A DNA stretch of 64,000 bases from Chitinophaga filiformis (GCF_021646545.1 NZ_JAKIRP010000005.1:372001-436000), one strand, 5' to 3'. Shown: positions 26,365 through 35,589, counted from the first letter of the stretch. Translations and numbers: made by a program. The notes: generated by a model from the letters alone, not told the origin.

Positions 26365-27204
26365 ATGAAAGTCACTAAGTTTCAACTACGCCATTTTATT
26401 ACCAAAGGTGAAATATTCCATCTTGCCCGGGTGAAGATCCTTTCACGCGATGATATATCCCTGCATAACCATGACTATGCCGAGATATTCTGGATAGAGC
26501 ATGGTGGGGGTACACACCTTATTAATGGAAAAAAAGTCCCCCTGAATGCGGGCGATCTTGTCATGATACGCGCGGAAGATCAGCACACATTTGCCTCCAG
26601 CCGGCAGGGCATTACGATGATGAACCTGGCCTTTCCCCTGAAAACGGTACAATATTTCCGCAAAAGGTACTTTACTGGGGTGGATGATTTCTTCTGGAAA
26701 AAGGGTTCCCTTCCCTACCAGACCAACCTGGACGTGAATATGCTCCGTAATGTGAGTCACCAGGCGGAAAAGATCTGGAAACATCAGAGCTCTTCGATCC
26801 ATCTGGACAGTTTCCTCTTATTACTTTTCAGGCTACTACTTCCGAATGAAAATCAGGCTGATAATCAGGGCGTTCCTGCCTGGCTGAATAATGCCGTTCA
26901 GCAGTTCCCCGTCCAGCCGGACTTGTTCCGCCTGGGTGCCCGTGGCTTCGCCTCCATCTGCGGTCGCAACATGGATCATGTGAACAGGACAGTCCGTAAA
27001 TGTTATAATAAAACCCTTTCTGCCCTGGTGGCAGAGTTACGTATGCAGTTCGCCGCCAGGCAATTAGCCATTACCAATGCCCCTATCAAGAGTATCTGCC
27101 ACGACTGTGGATTCAACAACCTGGGCCACTTCTACAAACAGTTTCAGGGCATGTATAAACAAACACCCTCACAGTACCGCGATCAGCATCAACGCCTCTC
27201 ATAG
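26365..27204 (+). CDS. AraC-family transcriptional regulator
   Basis: The 279-residue protein has an N-terminal cupin domain with metal-type histidines (LHNHDYAEIFWIEHGGGTH, about residues 33-51, and EDQHTF near 73). Its C-terminal AraC double helix-turn-helix covers about residues 185-275 and ends MYKQTPSQYRDQHQ. In layout it resembles RhaR/RhaS-like sugar regulators. It is directly upstream of the GH47 mannosidase gene (82-base gap) and is the best candidate to regulate that gene. The sensed ligand is unknown; a mannose-containing sugar is a reasonable guess from context. Confidence 0.86.
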   Translation: MKVTKFQLRHFITKGEIFHLARVKILSRDDISLHNHDYAEIFWIEHGGGTHLINGKKVPLNAGDLVMIRAEDQHTFASSRQGITMMNLAFPLKTVQYFRKRYFTGVDDFFWKKGSLPYQTNLDVNMLRNVSHQAEKIWKHQSSSIHLDSFLLLLFRLLLPNENQADNQGVPAWLNNAVQQFPVQPDLFRLGARGFASICGRNMDHVNRTVRKCYNKTLSALVAELRMQFAARQLAITNAPIKSICHDCGFNNLGHFYKQFQGMYKQTPSQYRDQHQRLS

Positions 27205-27286
27205 ATCGTTATAACGTAAAAAATATATTTGTTAGCGCAATAGTATGAGCGCTTTATTAGTTTTGCAGACTATAATTTAGCATCTG

Positions 27287-28657
27287 ATGAAAAAATGCAT
27301 CCTGGCTGCCGCAGCCATGATCAGCTACCTACCTATGAAAGCCCAGACAGCGGAGTTATCGGCCAGTGTAAAACAGGAATTTATTAAAGCCTGGGATACC
27401 TACAAACGATACGCATGGGGCCATGACGTGCTGTTGCCGTTAACGAAACAGTATACAGACTGGTATGAAGAGCCGTTACGGGTCTCTCCTGTTGACGCAT
27501 ACAGTACCATGAAAGTGATGGGCCTTCAGAAGCAGGCCAGAGAGATCGAGAAATACGTTACAGACAGCTGCAGGTTTGATACGGACGTATATGTGAAGAC
27601 CTTCGATATGAATAAACGTGTGCTGGGAGGATTGCTTGCCATGTACTCGTATACACACAATCCGAAGGTACTGGAGCAGACAAAAGACCTGGGTGACCGT
27701 TTGTTGCAGGCCTTCAAATCACCTACAGGTATACCCTATTACTGGGTGAATCTGAAGACCGGTAAGGCCAGGGGAGAAAAAGTCAATACCGCTGAAGCAG
27801 CAGCGTATACTTTGGAGATGGGCATCCTGAGTTACTATACAAAAGATCCGAAATATTACCAGGCGGCCAGGAAGGCAACACTGGCAGTTTATGGAAGAAG
27901 ATCTGCGATCAACCTTGTAGGCAATGTGATCAACAATGAGACAGGCGAATGGCTGGAAACGGTCAGTTTTATCGGCGCCGGCGGAGACGTCTTCTATGAA
28001 TACCTGCTGAAGACCTGGCTGCTGTTTAAGGATCCGGAGATCAAAAATATCTGGGAACAGACTATTACAGCTGTTCACAGGTACGATGCAGAAGAAAATG
28101 ATACGACACTCTGGTACAGGAAAACAGATATGTATTCGGGTGAAATGAAGAACAGCGCAGTGACGCTTTATGATGCATTCTTCCCTGCATTATTATGCAT
28201 TGATGATGATGCAGAAAGGGCTGCTAAACTTCAATCCACCTGGAATGGCGTGTGGAGGAAATATGGATTGGAACCGATGATCTATGATTATCGCAAACAG
28301 CTGCCTGCTTCTCCCTCCTACGAACTGAATGCTGAGATCATAGAGTCTGCCTGGTATCTGTATGATTATACAAAAGATACCACCTATTTACAGATGGGAA
28401 AGCAGTACTACAACGATATCATGAAATACTGTAAAACGCCAAATGCTTTTTCATCAGTAGCGGATGTACGGACGAAGAAGCAACAGAACGGATTGCCGAC
28501 ATATTTCTTTGCAGAAACGATGAAGTATTTATATCTGTTGTTTACGCCGGAGGCAGGATTGAATACAGCGGAATATGTATTTAATACGGAAGCCCATCCT
28601 TTCAGAATAGCAGATTTTAAAGCGGCTGAAATAGGAAGACGGCTAGGCATCAATTAG
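27287..28657 (+). CDS. GH47 family alpha-1,2-mannosidase
   Basis: The 456-residue protein has a signal peptide (MKKCILAAAAMISYLPMKAQ) and an (alpha/alpha)7 barrel with GH47 hallmarks. These are MNKRVLGGLLAMY (about residues 104-116), NTAEAAAYTLEMGILSYYT (about 167-185), SVKQEFIKAWDTYKRYAWG at the start, and the Ca2+-site motif FNTEAHPF near the C-terminus. GH47 enzymes are inverting, calcium-dependent alpha-1,2-mannosidases; most are eukaryotic, but bacterial members are known. It should be periplasmic or surface-exposed and trim high-mannose glycans. It follows two AraC regulators and ends at a hairpin terminator. Assignment rests on these motifs, and I place it firmly in the clan and fairly firmly in GH47. 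Confidence 0.82.
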   Translation: MKKCILAAAAMISYLPMKAQTAELSASVKQEFIKAWDTYKRYAWGHDVLLPLTKQYTDWYEEPLRVSPVDAYSTMKVMGLQKQAREIEKYVTDSCRFDTDVYVKTFDMNKRVLGGLLAMYSYTHNPKVLEQTKDLGDRLLQAFKSPTGIPYYWVNLKTGKARGEKVNTAEAAAYTLEMGILSYYTKDPKYYQAARKATLAVYGRRSAINLVGNVINNETGEWLETVSFIGAGGDVFYEYLLKTWLLFKDPEIKNIWEQTITAVHRYDAEENDTTLWYRKTDMYSGEMKNSAVTLYDAFFPALLCIDDDAERAAKLQSTWNGVWRKYGLEPMIYDYRKQLPASPSYELNAEIIESAWYLYDYTKDTTYLQMGKQYYNDIMKYCKTPNAFSSVADVRTKKQQNGLPTYFFAETMKYLYLLFTPEAGLNTAEYVFNTEAHPFRIADFKAAEIGRRLGIN

Positions 28658-28688
28658 TAAGTTAACCAGCGCTATATACAGGATGAGA

Positions 28689-28714
28689 GGGTGTCTCTAT
28701 GGAGGCACCCTTCT
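28689..28714 (+). terminator. Terminator after the GH47 gene
   Basis: A 9-bp stem (28689-28697 with 28702-28710, one G-T pair) has a 4-base loop and is followed by TTCTTT. A related hairpin in the same short gap (28740-28768) may serve the convergent gene. Confidence 0.6.
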
Positions 28715-28775
28715 TTGTATCATATCGATTTTCAGGACAAGGTGCCTCATTTTGCTGAGACACCTCCCCTACTTT

Positions 28776-31202
28776 TTAGCGGGCCAATACTACGGTACCT
28801 CTCCTTAGTACATCGCCGCAGATCGTTTTTGCTTTAATCATGTATATGTAGGAACCTGCTGGCTGCATCATACCTTTAAACGTACCATCCCAGCAATCGC
28901 CGGGATAATGTGTGTTAAACACCAGGTTCCCTACCCGGTTGTATACGCAGAATTCGAATGTATTCGTCTCGCCCCAGAACTTTAATCCGAAGCAATCATT
29001 TTTTCCATCGCCGTTGGGCGTAAAAGCTGTGGGAATGGGAGCCCGCGTAAATGCCAGTGCAATGTCGACATTCACTGTGACTGTTTCCACCTGCGTACAG
29101 CCATGCTCATCCATCACTGTCACTTCGTAGGTGGCTGTTTTCAGCGGAGACACTACAGGATTTGCGACCGTGTTATTGGCCATACCATTGGCAGGCTGCC
29201 AGTTGTAATAAATACCACCGGTGGCCTCCAGCACCACTTCCGGATGCGCACAGTCAATATCGCCTGATTTCGTAACAGCAGTAACCGGCAGGTCGTACAC
29301 CTTTACCGGCACGAGGAACGTGTCTGCTACTGCGCAGGTACGCTGTTCCATATAGATCTTGAATGTAGAATCATAGGTAGGCGCCACAGCGATCAGCGAG
29401 TTGGTGGTGAGCAGTGAATCTGTATCCGTATACCACTCATACACATCTGCACCTCTTGCCTGGATCTCCACTGACTGTCCGAGGCAGACTACCGGTGTAT
29501 CGGGCATTACTCTCATATCCGGAGCGGGATTTACCGTGATATTGATGGAAGATTTACTGGTACAACCATATATCGTAGTGGCTGTAACGGTATAGCTGGT
29601 GGTGGTCAGCGGCGTAGCAACGGGATTAGGAATAACGCTGTTGCTCAGGGAAGAATCTGGCCACCAGCTGTATGTAGCAGGGATATCGGAAACTGCGGAA
29701 AGCTGCAGGCTATTCCCTGCGCAGATAGCAGTATCGCTCCTTTTGGTGAATACAGGAGAAGGATTGACATAGATGGTAAGCGTAGCTGAACCCGGGCAAC
29801 CGGAAGCATCCACGCCGCTTACCTTGTAGGTGGTTGTAACCATTGGTGTTGCCACCGGATCCGGAATGGAATCGGCGGACAATCCCGTGGCGGGCGTCCA
29901 TTTATAACTGATACAGCCGGTAGCGTTTAACTGCGCAGGTTTACCGGCACAGAGCACCATGTTGGACAGTGTATTGATATTCGCAGAGCAGGGCGCTTTG
30001 ATGCTGACAAGGTAATCTTCTGCCTCTCCATCCGGAGCAAAACCAGCAGGCGTTCTAAGCGCCTGCTGATCGGTTGACAGACGAAATCTGAACCCATACA
30101 GCGGCACTCTTCCGGCAATAAATCCACCAGGTAGCGCACTCCAGGTCAATGTGGCCACTGTTGCATTGGGCGCTACTGTTGCAGTAGCAGATTCATTGGT
30201 TTCGAAGGTACCGTTACGATTATAGTCAAACCAACCGGTGAGATAGGCTGTTTTTCCTGTGGTGTTACTCAGCGGAACAGTGACATCATACACGCCATTA
30301 CCATTGTAGTCGCGGAAGGCTGTCACAGCTTCCTCATCCAGCCCCTGCTGATTATCGTCGGTCATACCAACAGCATCTGCATCACCGGCAATACTACCCA
30401 GTTTCAGGTTAGCGTCCCTTGTAGTCACAGGCAATGGCGCCTGATCATTACATGGCTGTTGCGTGGCGTATATCAGTTGATGCGTGGCATAACCATAACT
30501 GACAGGCAGATCACCTTCATCGACGGCAGCGATAATACCGAAAGCAACAGCGCTGCTACCATGCGTGGATCTTAAAAGGCGGACGTCCACCGTTACGTTT
30601 CCCGCTACCGGCACATCGGTAGCAACGATGGGTAATTGTCCGACGTTCGGTGTACCCGCATATGTCTCGGAAATACTGATCGATTGTGTACCGCATCCGG
30701 ATGCGGGGTTATTTACCTGCGATGAGTTCCTGAAGAATTCCAGGGTACGCCAGTTACCTGCGGACGTAGTCATTGTCAGCGTCTCCAGTGAATTACTTGC
30801 TTCCGCATCGCTGGCTACCAATGTAAAAGCAACCGGTTTTCCCCGGCGGGAAGCGTTTAAGGTAATAGTGAACCGGCTGTTATTGAAATTGTTTGGAACA
30901 AAAATGGCCGGTTTGATAGCCGGGTCGGAGAAGTTATAGAGGTTTTTCAGCATAGCGCCATTCCAGGTATCCATAGTACTGGGCGCCAGCGGCGTTCCTG
31001 CAACTCCGGAGAAGGTGGCTGTAATGGTAAGACCATCAGCAGTAATAAATGTTTTGGTGGTTCCGTCTTCAATCTTCGCATCTGCCCAATCCAACCACCA
31101 CACAAGGTTCTTCAAAGATCCGGCCCCTTTGTCGGCCAGTTGCGCAAATGACTGAGTATGAAACCATAACAGGAATGTGGATAGTAGTAAAAGTTTCGGC
31201 AT
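28776..31202 (-). CDS. T9SS type B sorted surface protein (GEVED and PKD-like domains)
   Basis: The 808-residue protein has a signal peptide (MPKLLLLSTFLLWFHTQSFAQ). A lectin-like N-terminal region (to about residue 240) follows, then a GEVED domain (about 255-400, with GWFDYNRNGTFETNESA and FAPDGEAEDYLVSI). Three or four Ig/PKD-like repeats with a CSGxxxxLxA pattern come next (about 405-710). The C-terminal gliding motility-associated sorting domain begins PIPTAFTPNGDGKNDCF and contains YNRVGNLVF. This C-terminal domain directs export by the type IX system and attachment to the cell surface. It is probably an adhesin or scaffold. It stands alone on the minus strand, converging on GH47. Confidence 0.9.
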   Translation of the reverse strand: MPKLLLLSTFLLWFHTQSFAQLADKGAGSLKNLVWWLDWADAKIEDGTTKTFITADGLTITATFSGVAGTPLAPSTMDTWNGAMLKNLYNFSDPAIKPAIFVPNNFNNSRFTITLNASRRGKPVAFTLVASDAEASNSLETLTMTTSAGNWRTLEFFRNSSQVNNPASGCGTQSISISETYAGTPNVGQLPIVATDVPVAGNVTVDVRLLRSTHGSSAVAFGIIAAVDEGDLPVSYGYATHQLIYATQQPCNDQAPLPVTTRDANLKLGSIAGDADAVGMTDDNQQGLDEEAVTAFRDYNGNGVYDVTVPLSNTTGKTAYLTGWFDYNRNGTFETNESATATVAPNATVATLTWSALPGGFIAGRVPLYGFRFRLSTDQQALRTPAGFAPDGEAEDYLVSIKAPCSANINTLSNMVLCAGKPAQLNATGCISYKWTPATGLSADSIPDPVATPMVTTTYKVSGVDASGCPGSATLTIYVNPSPVFTKRSDTAICAGNSLQLSAVSDIPATYSWWPDSSLSNSVIPNPVATPLTTTSYTVTATTIYGCTSKSSINITVNPAPDMRVMPDTPVVCLGQSVEIQARGADVYEWYTDTDSLLTTNSLIAVAPTYDSTFKIYMEQRTCAVADTFLVPVKVYDLPVTAVTKSGDIDCAHPEVVLEATGGIYYNWQPANGMANNTVANPVVSPLKTATYEVTVMDEHGCTQVETVTVNVDIALAFTRAPIPTAFTPNGDGKNDCFGLKFWGETNTFEFCVYNRVGNLVFNTHYPGDCWDGTFKGMMQPAGSYIYMIKAKTICGDVLRRGTVVLAR

Positions 31203-31508
31203 CGAATTATATAATTATAGGGATCGTTTTTCAGGTATAGATATGCGTCTACGGCTAACTATTTCATTTTCATCACCTACAGCCAAAACAAGCTACTACA
31301 GAGGCTTTCAAGCGTACTCCTCCGTAAAATACATCAAAATAGTAAATAAAATAATAATTTAAAACGGGTAACCGCTCACTATCATATAACAAAAAATGTA
31401 TATTTGCAGTTAGTTTAACATCAGCCTGGGACAAATCATTGACTGCGAATAGTTTATTACGACCGTTATAAATCTCTTACCTATTTTATACACTACAACC
31501 CTATACAC
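31203..31508. promoter_or_regulatory. Divergent intergenic region with a possible -7 box
   Basis: The 306-base AT-rich gap lies between the divergent T9SS protein and membrane protein genes. TATATTTG at 31399-31406 matches the Bacteroidetes -7 box for the plus-strand gene, but no good -33 TTTG is at the right distance. I see no gene or repeat in it. Confidence 0.35.
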
Positions 31509-32507
31509 ATGAAAAGAAGAATTATCTGGGGCGCGCTGTTCCTACTTACATTCCTGACCTGGTATGCATGGATGCCGGCGGGTTTATATCTGAACATGCC
31601 GGTATTTCTGGCCATCATCGGGGGCATTTTAAGCTTCATCTTCCTGGCGCAGACATTTGCCGATTTTACAGACATGGATGAAATCACACAGTGGGACAGA
31701 TATCCCAAACAGTGGTATCACAATATGACATTTGTATCGATCCCTGTTGCCATCGTGCTGATCGTCGTATTTGCAATGCACTACGGTAAGCTGGAGAATG
31801 AGGAACTAAAACAGTTTGGTGAGACAGTGCCTGCTACCATCGTGGATGGTTATTACAGGAAAAGCTCAAAGAGCAGCACTTACAAACTGACGATTTCCTA
31901 TTACACCAAGCAGGGAAAACATGTACGCACACAGAAGGAAGTAGACAGCGATCAATATGAGCATGCCAGCAAAGGCCAGCATGTAGAAGTGATCTATTCC
32001 ATTAAACACCCTTCCCTGGTGAAGATCTTACTGGGAGACGAAATGGTGGAGGAACTGACAGGTATCAAGAGCAGGAAACTGACCCTGAAAGACATGACAC
32101 AGATGCTGGACATGCCTGGCGACAGTATTCTGCCGGCATTGAACAAGATCAGCTATCGCTGGGTAACGACTGATGATGACAGCTCTACTTATGTGAACGA
32201 GAGCAGGAAGGCGTTTTTCACCGCTGACCCACGTGTTCGTGTAACGTATGTTGCGATGGGTGAAGACTTCATGAGCATGGCGTCTGATATCCGTAGTTCC
32301 GGTTTCAGGAAAGAAGCCAGTGACACTACCAGTCATGAAAAAGAAGAAGGCGGTATGTCGATATACACTAAAGGCGATCTTAAGCTGGTGGTGCATGCAA
32401 AAACGATAGAACGCGAAGTGGATCAGAGTGACAACTCCGCTGTCGTTGCAGCTGCCGTTGGACTTAATAAAGAAGTCGCGCTGGTCATAACGATGTTCAG
32501 AAACTAA
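31509..32507 (+). CDS. Membrane protein with DUF3592-like domain
   Basis: The 332-residue protein has three N-terminal membrane helices (about residues 5-22, 30-50 and 73-92). A beta-rich extracytoplasmic domain resembling DUF3592 (about 100-170) follows, with VPATIVDGYYRKSS and KGQHVEVIYSIKHPSLVKI. The last ~150 residues are soluble and unrecognised (VYVAMGEDFMSMASDIRSSG-like helical section). The function is unknown. It is followed by a bidirectional terminator and faces the SPFH gene. Confidence 0.65.
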   Translation: MKRRIIWGALFLLTFLTWYAWMPAGLYLNMPVFLAIIGGILSFIFLAQTFADFTDMDEITQWDRYPKQWYHNMTFVSIPVAIVLIVVFAMHYGKLENEELKQFGETVPATIVDGYYRKSSKSSTYKLTISYYTKQGKHVRTQKEVDSDQYEHASKGQHVEVIYSIKHPSLVKILLGDEMVEELTGIKSRKLTLKDMTQMLDMPGDSILPALNKISYRWVTTDDDSSTYVNESRKAFFTADPRVRVTYVAMGEDFMSMASDIRSSGFRKEASDTTSHEKEEGGMSIYTKGDLKLVVHAKTIEREVDQSDNSAVVAAAVGLNKEVALVITMFRN

Positions 32508-32524
32508 GATATTTTATAGTATTA

Positions 32525-32558
32525 AAAAAGGCGTCCGGTTTTATCAGACGCCTTTTTT
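32525..32558. terminator. Bidirectional terminator
   Basis: AAAAAAGGCGTC at 32524-32535 pairs with GACGCCTTTTTT at 32547-32558, with an 11-base loop. It serves both the DUF3592-like gene and the convergent SPFH gene. Confidence 0.85.
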
Positions 32559-32559
32559 G

Positions 32560-33345
32560 TTATTGAACATTTTTGAAGAAGGTCGGAGAATTGCCGTATA
32601 AAGGCGTTTTTCCGTCCCATTTTTCGATGAACTGCTGTTGGATGAGTAAAGGAGTCAGTGACTGCTGACGAAGCTGATTTGCCCTCGCTTCGGCCTCTGC
32701 CTGTATGATCAGTTTTTTAGCGTTGGCTTCTGTTACCCTCAGTTCGTTTTCCACCTGCATCGCCTGTTGTACCGCCCTGTTTTTGGCATCAATGGCCTGC
32801 GTGATGGTTTCAGGATACTGAATACCGCTTGTCAGCTGTTCCAGGTCGAAGCCTTCTTTCAGCATGGACTCCGTCAGTTGTTTCTGTACAGAGTTCTCGA
32901 AAGTCTCCCGGCTGCTGATCATACTATCAGTCGTATACTTATTGAACTGGATACGGAAGGCATCCCGTACGTAGTTGTAAAGTGTAGCTTTGGTGATTTC
33001 CTCGATCCCTTTACGGTACTTCTTAAAAATGTCGGGGCTTTTACCAGGAATGACACGGAATGTAATGGTCGGATCTACAGTAAATACCGATCCGTCTTTT
33101 GCATTCACGGTAAACGGATTGTAATCGGCCGTCTGTACGAAGATCGGGAACTCGTACACGGACTCTGTCAGTGGGTTGAACCACACCCGGCCAGTCACGA
33201 GGGAAATATCCTGTACCCCCTTATCACTACCATACTGTTTCACCCTGATGCCTTCATGCCCCGCATCGATGCGGGTACAACAAAACATGCAGAATATGGG
33301 GATTATCACAACAACAATGATCATCAGAATAATAGGTCGCTTCAT
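32560..33345 (-). CDS. SPFH/Band 7 (prohibitin-like) membrane protein
   Basis: The 261-residue protein has an N-terminal membrane anchor (residues 5-24) and an SPFH domain (about 27-185, with GHEGIRVKQYGSDKGVQ and VRDAFRIQFNKY). A charged coiled-coil follows (about 185-235, with RAVQQAMQVENELRVTEAN and AEAEARANQLRQQ). The N-terminal cysteine cluster FCMFCCTR could be lipid-modified or simply lie at the membrane. SPFH proteins form membrane scaffolds and often partner with proteases or proteins of the NfeD type. Its start overlaps the stop of a tiny membrane protein gene by 4 bases, so the two are coupled. A precise role is unknown. Confidence 0.8.
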   Translation of the reverse strand: MKRPIILMIIVVVIIPIFCMFCCTRIDAGHEGIRVKQYGSDKGVQDISLVTGRVWFNPLTESVYEFPIFVQTADYNPFTVNAKDGSVFTVDPTITFRVIPGKSPDIFKKYRKGIEEITKATLYNYVRDAFRIQFNKYTTDSMISSRETFENSVQKQLTESMLKEGFDLEQLTSGIQYPETITQAIDAKNRAVQQAMQVENELRVTEANAKKLIIQAEAEARANQLRQQSLTPLLIQQQFIEKWDGKTPLYGNSPTFFKNVQ

Positions 33346-33527
33346 AATTTAAGTTTGGATTTTAATAGCTTGTATAATGCGTAGTGTAATACTATCGTTA
33401 CGAAAATGCAGATAATGCCGGCGAATACTGCGAGGTCGCTCGGCGCAGATAACAATCTCGATATCCATGTCCAGATATAGATATCCAGTATGATAACTGC
33501 TGGCAGGGATAAATAAATGAGGTTCAT
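33342..33527 (-). CDS. Small membrane protein coupled to SPFH gene
   Basis: The 61-residue protein has two membrane helices (about residues 3-22 and 31-52) and a lysine-rich cytoplasmic tail (YKLLKSKLKL). It overlaps the SPFH start by 4 bases (ATGA-type), a strong sign that it is translated. It may be a partner of the SPFH scaffold. No family is recognised. Confidence 0.65.
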   Translation of the reverse strand: MNLIYLSLPAVIILDIYIWTWISRLLSAPSDLAVFAGIICIFVTIVLHYALYKLLKSKLKL

Positions 33528-33628
33528 ATTCAGGCTGAATTACATACGAATGTAAGGAATACGGGGAGAAAAATTTGGCTATTTTTTTAAAGGTTGTTAA
33601 ATTGGTTGAGTCTCTCTGAGAGAGGTTT

Positions 33629-33702
33629 CGGGATGTAGCGCAGCCCGGTAGCGCGCTTCGTTCGGGACGAAGAGGCCGCAAGTTCGAATCTTGTCATCCC
33701 GA
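33629..33702 (+). tRNA. tRNA-Pro(CGG)
   Basis: The 74-base gene folds as a standard cloverleaf. The acceptor is CGGGATG/CATCCCG with discriminator A, the D arm is GCGC/GCGC, and the anticodon stem CTTCG/CGAAG has loop TTCGGGA, giving anticodon CGG. The T arm GCAAG/CTTGT has loop TTCGAAT. CCA is not encoded. Its 3' end (33681-33703) is the left copy of the island attachment repeat, so the island rebuilt the gene on integration. Confidence 0.95.
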
Positions 33703-33703
33703 C
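33681..33703 (+). repeat. attL: 23-bp core repeat at tRNA-Pro 3' end
   Basis: The 23 bases from AGTTCGAATC to CATCCCGAC are identical to 63046-63068. They cover the T loop and acceptor 3' strand of tRNA-Pro, a classic tyrosine-recombinase target. The flanking bases differ on both sides (A/T before, G/A after), so the core is exactly this length. Confidence 0.9.
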
Positions 33704-33726
33704 GGCATACACTTTAATTCGATTCA

Positions 33727-33762
33727 AAGCCCGCAAATAGTCAGTATTTGCGGGCTTTTTAT
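33727..33762 (+). terminator. Terminator just inside the left island end
   Basis: A perfect 13-bp stem (33727-33739 with 33745-33757) with a 5-base loop is followed by a T-rich run. It ends transcription of the rebuilt tRNA-Pro gene. Confidence 0.85.
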
Positions 33763-33805
33763 TTTTTCAGGCTGGCAAATTATATCAATTTATATCATTC
33801 TTTTC

Positions 33806-33851
33806 GTGAGTAAATCCGTGAGTAAATTTTTTACCGAATATTACTCACGAA
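33806..33851. repeat. Integrase arm-site candidates, left end
   Basis: Two direct GTGAGTAA units (33806-33813 and 33818-33825) form a 20-base string that recurs exactly at 62977-62996 near the right end. An inverted copy (TTACTCAC) follows at about 33841-33848. Short repeats shared by both ends next to the integrase gene are typical of arm-type binding sites. Confidence 0.6.
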
Positions 33852-33999
33852 AACCGTTGTAACTCTTTGGCATTCAAAAAATAACACCATTCCATCTGGT
33901 GCCTTTTGATGCCGTTTGTGTGATGATTTCACCGCTTTGCGGTGAGTGGATAGTGGGAGTGATAACAAACGGTATTAAAAACCTAAAAATTGAATTGTT

Positions 34000-35271
34000 A
34001 TGGATGCACAAAACTCATTTGGTATTGACTTCATTGTACGCAATGTGAAAGGCGCAAAGGACCTGGCGGTGGTATATGCACGAATCACCGTGAACGGAGG
34101 CGAGCCTGTCGAAATTAGCCTGAAAGACAAAATCCCAAAAGATCAATGGAATTCAGAATCGGAAAAAGTAAACGGGAAGTCTGAGGCAGCAAAGCTTCTG
34201 AATAACCATATCGCCAATGTCAGGTTCAACCTGAAACGGATCTATAAAGATCTCGTAGATAAATGTCAACCCTTCGAAGCTGAGGATATCAAAACGATCT
34301 ATAACGGAAAGCAGGTGGTCAAAAACAAAGATCACACAGTAATGGCGCTGGTGAAGCTGCACAAACTTCATGAGGGGAAAAATCTGGCCCCTGGTACGCT
34401 TAAAAACTACGTTGCTACAGCTGCATACCTCCAAAATTTTATTAAGTACAAATTTAACCAGGAGGATGTGCATGTCTCAGTATTGGATTTCCCATTCATA
34501 AAAGAGCTTGAAACCTATATACCTCTGCACCCTATAAAGAAACATGATCCCTGCCACATCAACGGAACGGCAAAACACCTGGAAAGGCTAAAGCAAATAG
34601 CTAGCTGGGGCAAACTAATGAGATGGCTGAAGGAAGATCCTTTTGTAGACTTTACGTCTTTCAAAATAAAGACTAAGGTGAAGAAACTGAAATGGCATCA
34701 AATCGTGGCATTAGAGAAATTGGAGCTGGTCACACCGCAATTAGCCTACGTGCGTGACCTTTTTATTTTTAGTTGCTATACCGGCTTTGCCTATGCCGAT
34801 GTTATGGCTTTGACGATGGACAATTTTGATGTCACTTCCTTCGGCAAGTTCTGGTGTAACCTTTATCGTCAAAAGTCCGAAGAGTTCACAGCCGTCCCTA
34901 TTCTGCCAACGGCTGTAACTATTATCAAAAGGTACAAAGACAACCCCAAGGCTGTTGCCAATGGAACTGTATTCCCACCAATTACAAATCAGGAAATCAA
35001 TCGCTGTCTTAAAATCTTGCAGGAGTTGGCCGCAATACCGTTTACGCTTACGTTTCACATTGCCCGACACACCTTCGCCTCGACTATAGCATTAAAAATG
35101 GGTGTTGCTATTAAGGTTGTGCAAATGATGATGGGGCATGCGAAAATAACAACGACTGAAGGATATACTGAAGCAGACGAGGAATGGATTGAAGAGGAAA
35201 CAAAAGGGCTGGAAGATAGGATACAAGAGAGGAAACAGCTGCCCTCTCCTATGGAAGTGTTGAAGGGGTAA
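34000..35271 (+). CDS. Tyrosine recombinase / integrase of the island
   Basis: The 423-residue protein has an arm-binding N-terminal domain (about residues 5-100, with the beta strand VYARITVNGGEPVEISL), a SAM-like core-binding domain (about 110-215) and a catalytic domain (about 225-400). The HxxRH motif is HIARHTFAS (about residue 353), the second His is in MMGHAKITTTEGYTEA and the nucleophile Tyr is in that same segment. The usual first arginine is absent (TGFAYADVMAL), as in IntDOT-type Bacteroides integrases. It lies next to attL and points inward. It should catalyse integration at tRNA-Pro and excision with a helper. Confidence 0.93.
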   Translation: MDAQNSFGIDFIVRNVKGAKDLAVVYARITVNGGEPVEISLKDKIPKDQWNSESEKVNGKSEAAKLLNNHIANVRFNLKRIYKDLVDKCQPFEAEDIKTIYNGKQVVKNKDHTVMALVKLHKLHEGKNLAPGTLKNYVATAAYLQNFIKYKFNQEDVHVSVLDFPFIKELETYIPLHPIKKHDPCHINGTAKHLERLKQIASWGKLMRWLKEDPFVDFTSFKIKTKVKKLKWHQIVALEKLELVTPQLAYVRDLFIFSCYTGFAYADVMALTMDNFDVTSFGKFWCNLYRQKSEEFTAVPILPTAVTIIKRYKDNPKAVANGTVFPPITNQEINRCLKILQELAAIPFTLTFHIARHTFASTIALKMGVAIKVVQMMMGHAKITTTEGYTEADEEWIEEETKGLEDRIQERKQLPSPMEVLKG

Positions 35272-35346
35272 AATTATTTGGTAGTCAGTACAGACTGCGC
35301 AATAAGCTCTCCATAAGAATGAGTTTCAACGAAAACTCATTCTTCC

Positions 35347-35589
35347 TTATTCCTCCTCTCCCAGAAAGTACAATATATCACCTGTTGTGCGCTCAGCTAA
35401 TTTATAGATGCTAACAAGTCTTAGGTCTTTCTTACCCTGCTCTACTTTAGAAAGCCAGGAATGGTCTAAGCCGGTATCAGCTGCAAGTTGGCGCAATGAG
35501 AGGTTATTATCCTTACGGTATTTTATCAACCTGACCGCTATACGGTCTAAAATATACTGATAGTCTTGATCTTCCTTGTTTGTCATCAA
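35347..35589 (-). CDS. XRE-family HTH regulator
   Basis: The 80-residue protein is a single helix-turn-helix of the Cro/CI type (about residues 15-70): RKDNNLSLRQLAADTGLD is the recognition part, followed by HSWLSKVEQGKKD. It has no ligand domain. It converges on the integrase gene and probably represses or times integrase or element genes. The ATG at 35586 (the second Met) is an equally good start. Confidence 0.85.
   Translation of the reverse strand: MMTNKEDQDYQYILDRIAVRLIKYRKDNNLSLRQLAADTGLDHSWLSKVEQGKKDLRLVSIYKLAERTTGDILYFLGEEE

Noticed and set aside
32767..33384. 205-codon plus-strand frame
   Set aside because: It is antisense to the SPFH protein gene, which has clear domain features.
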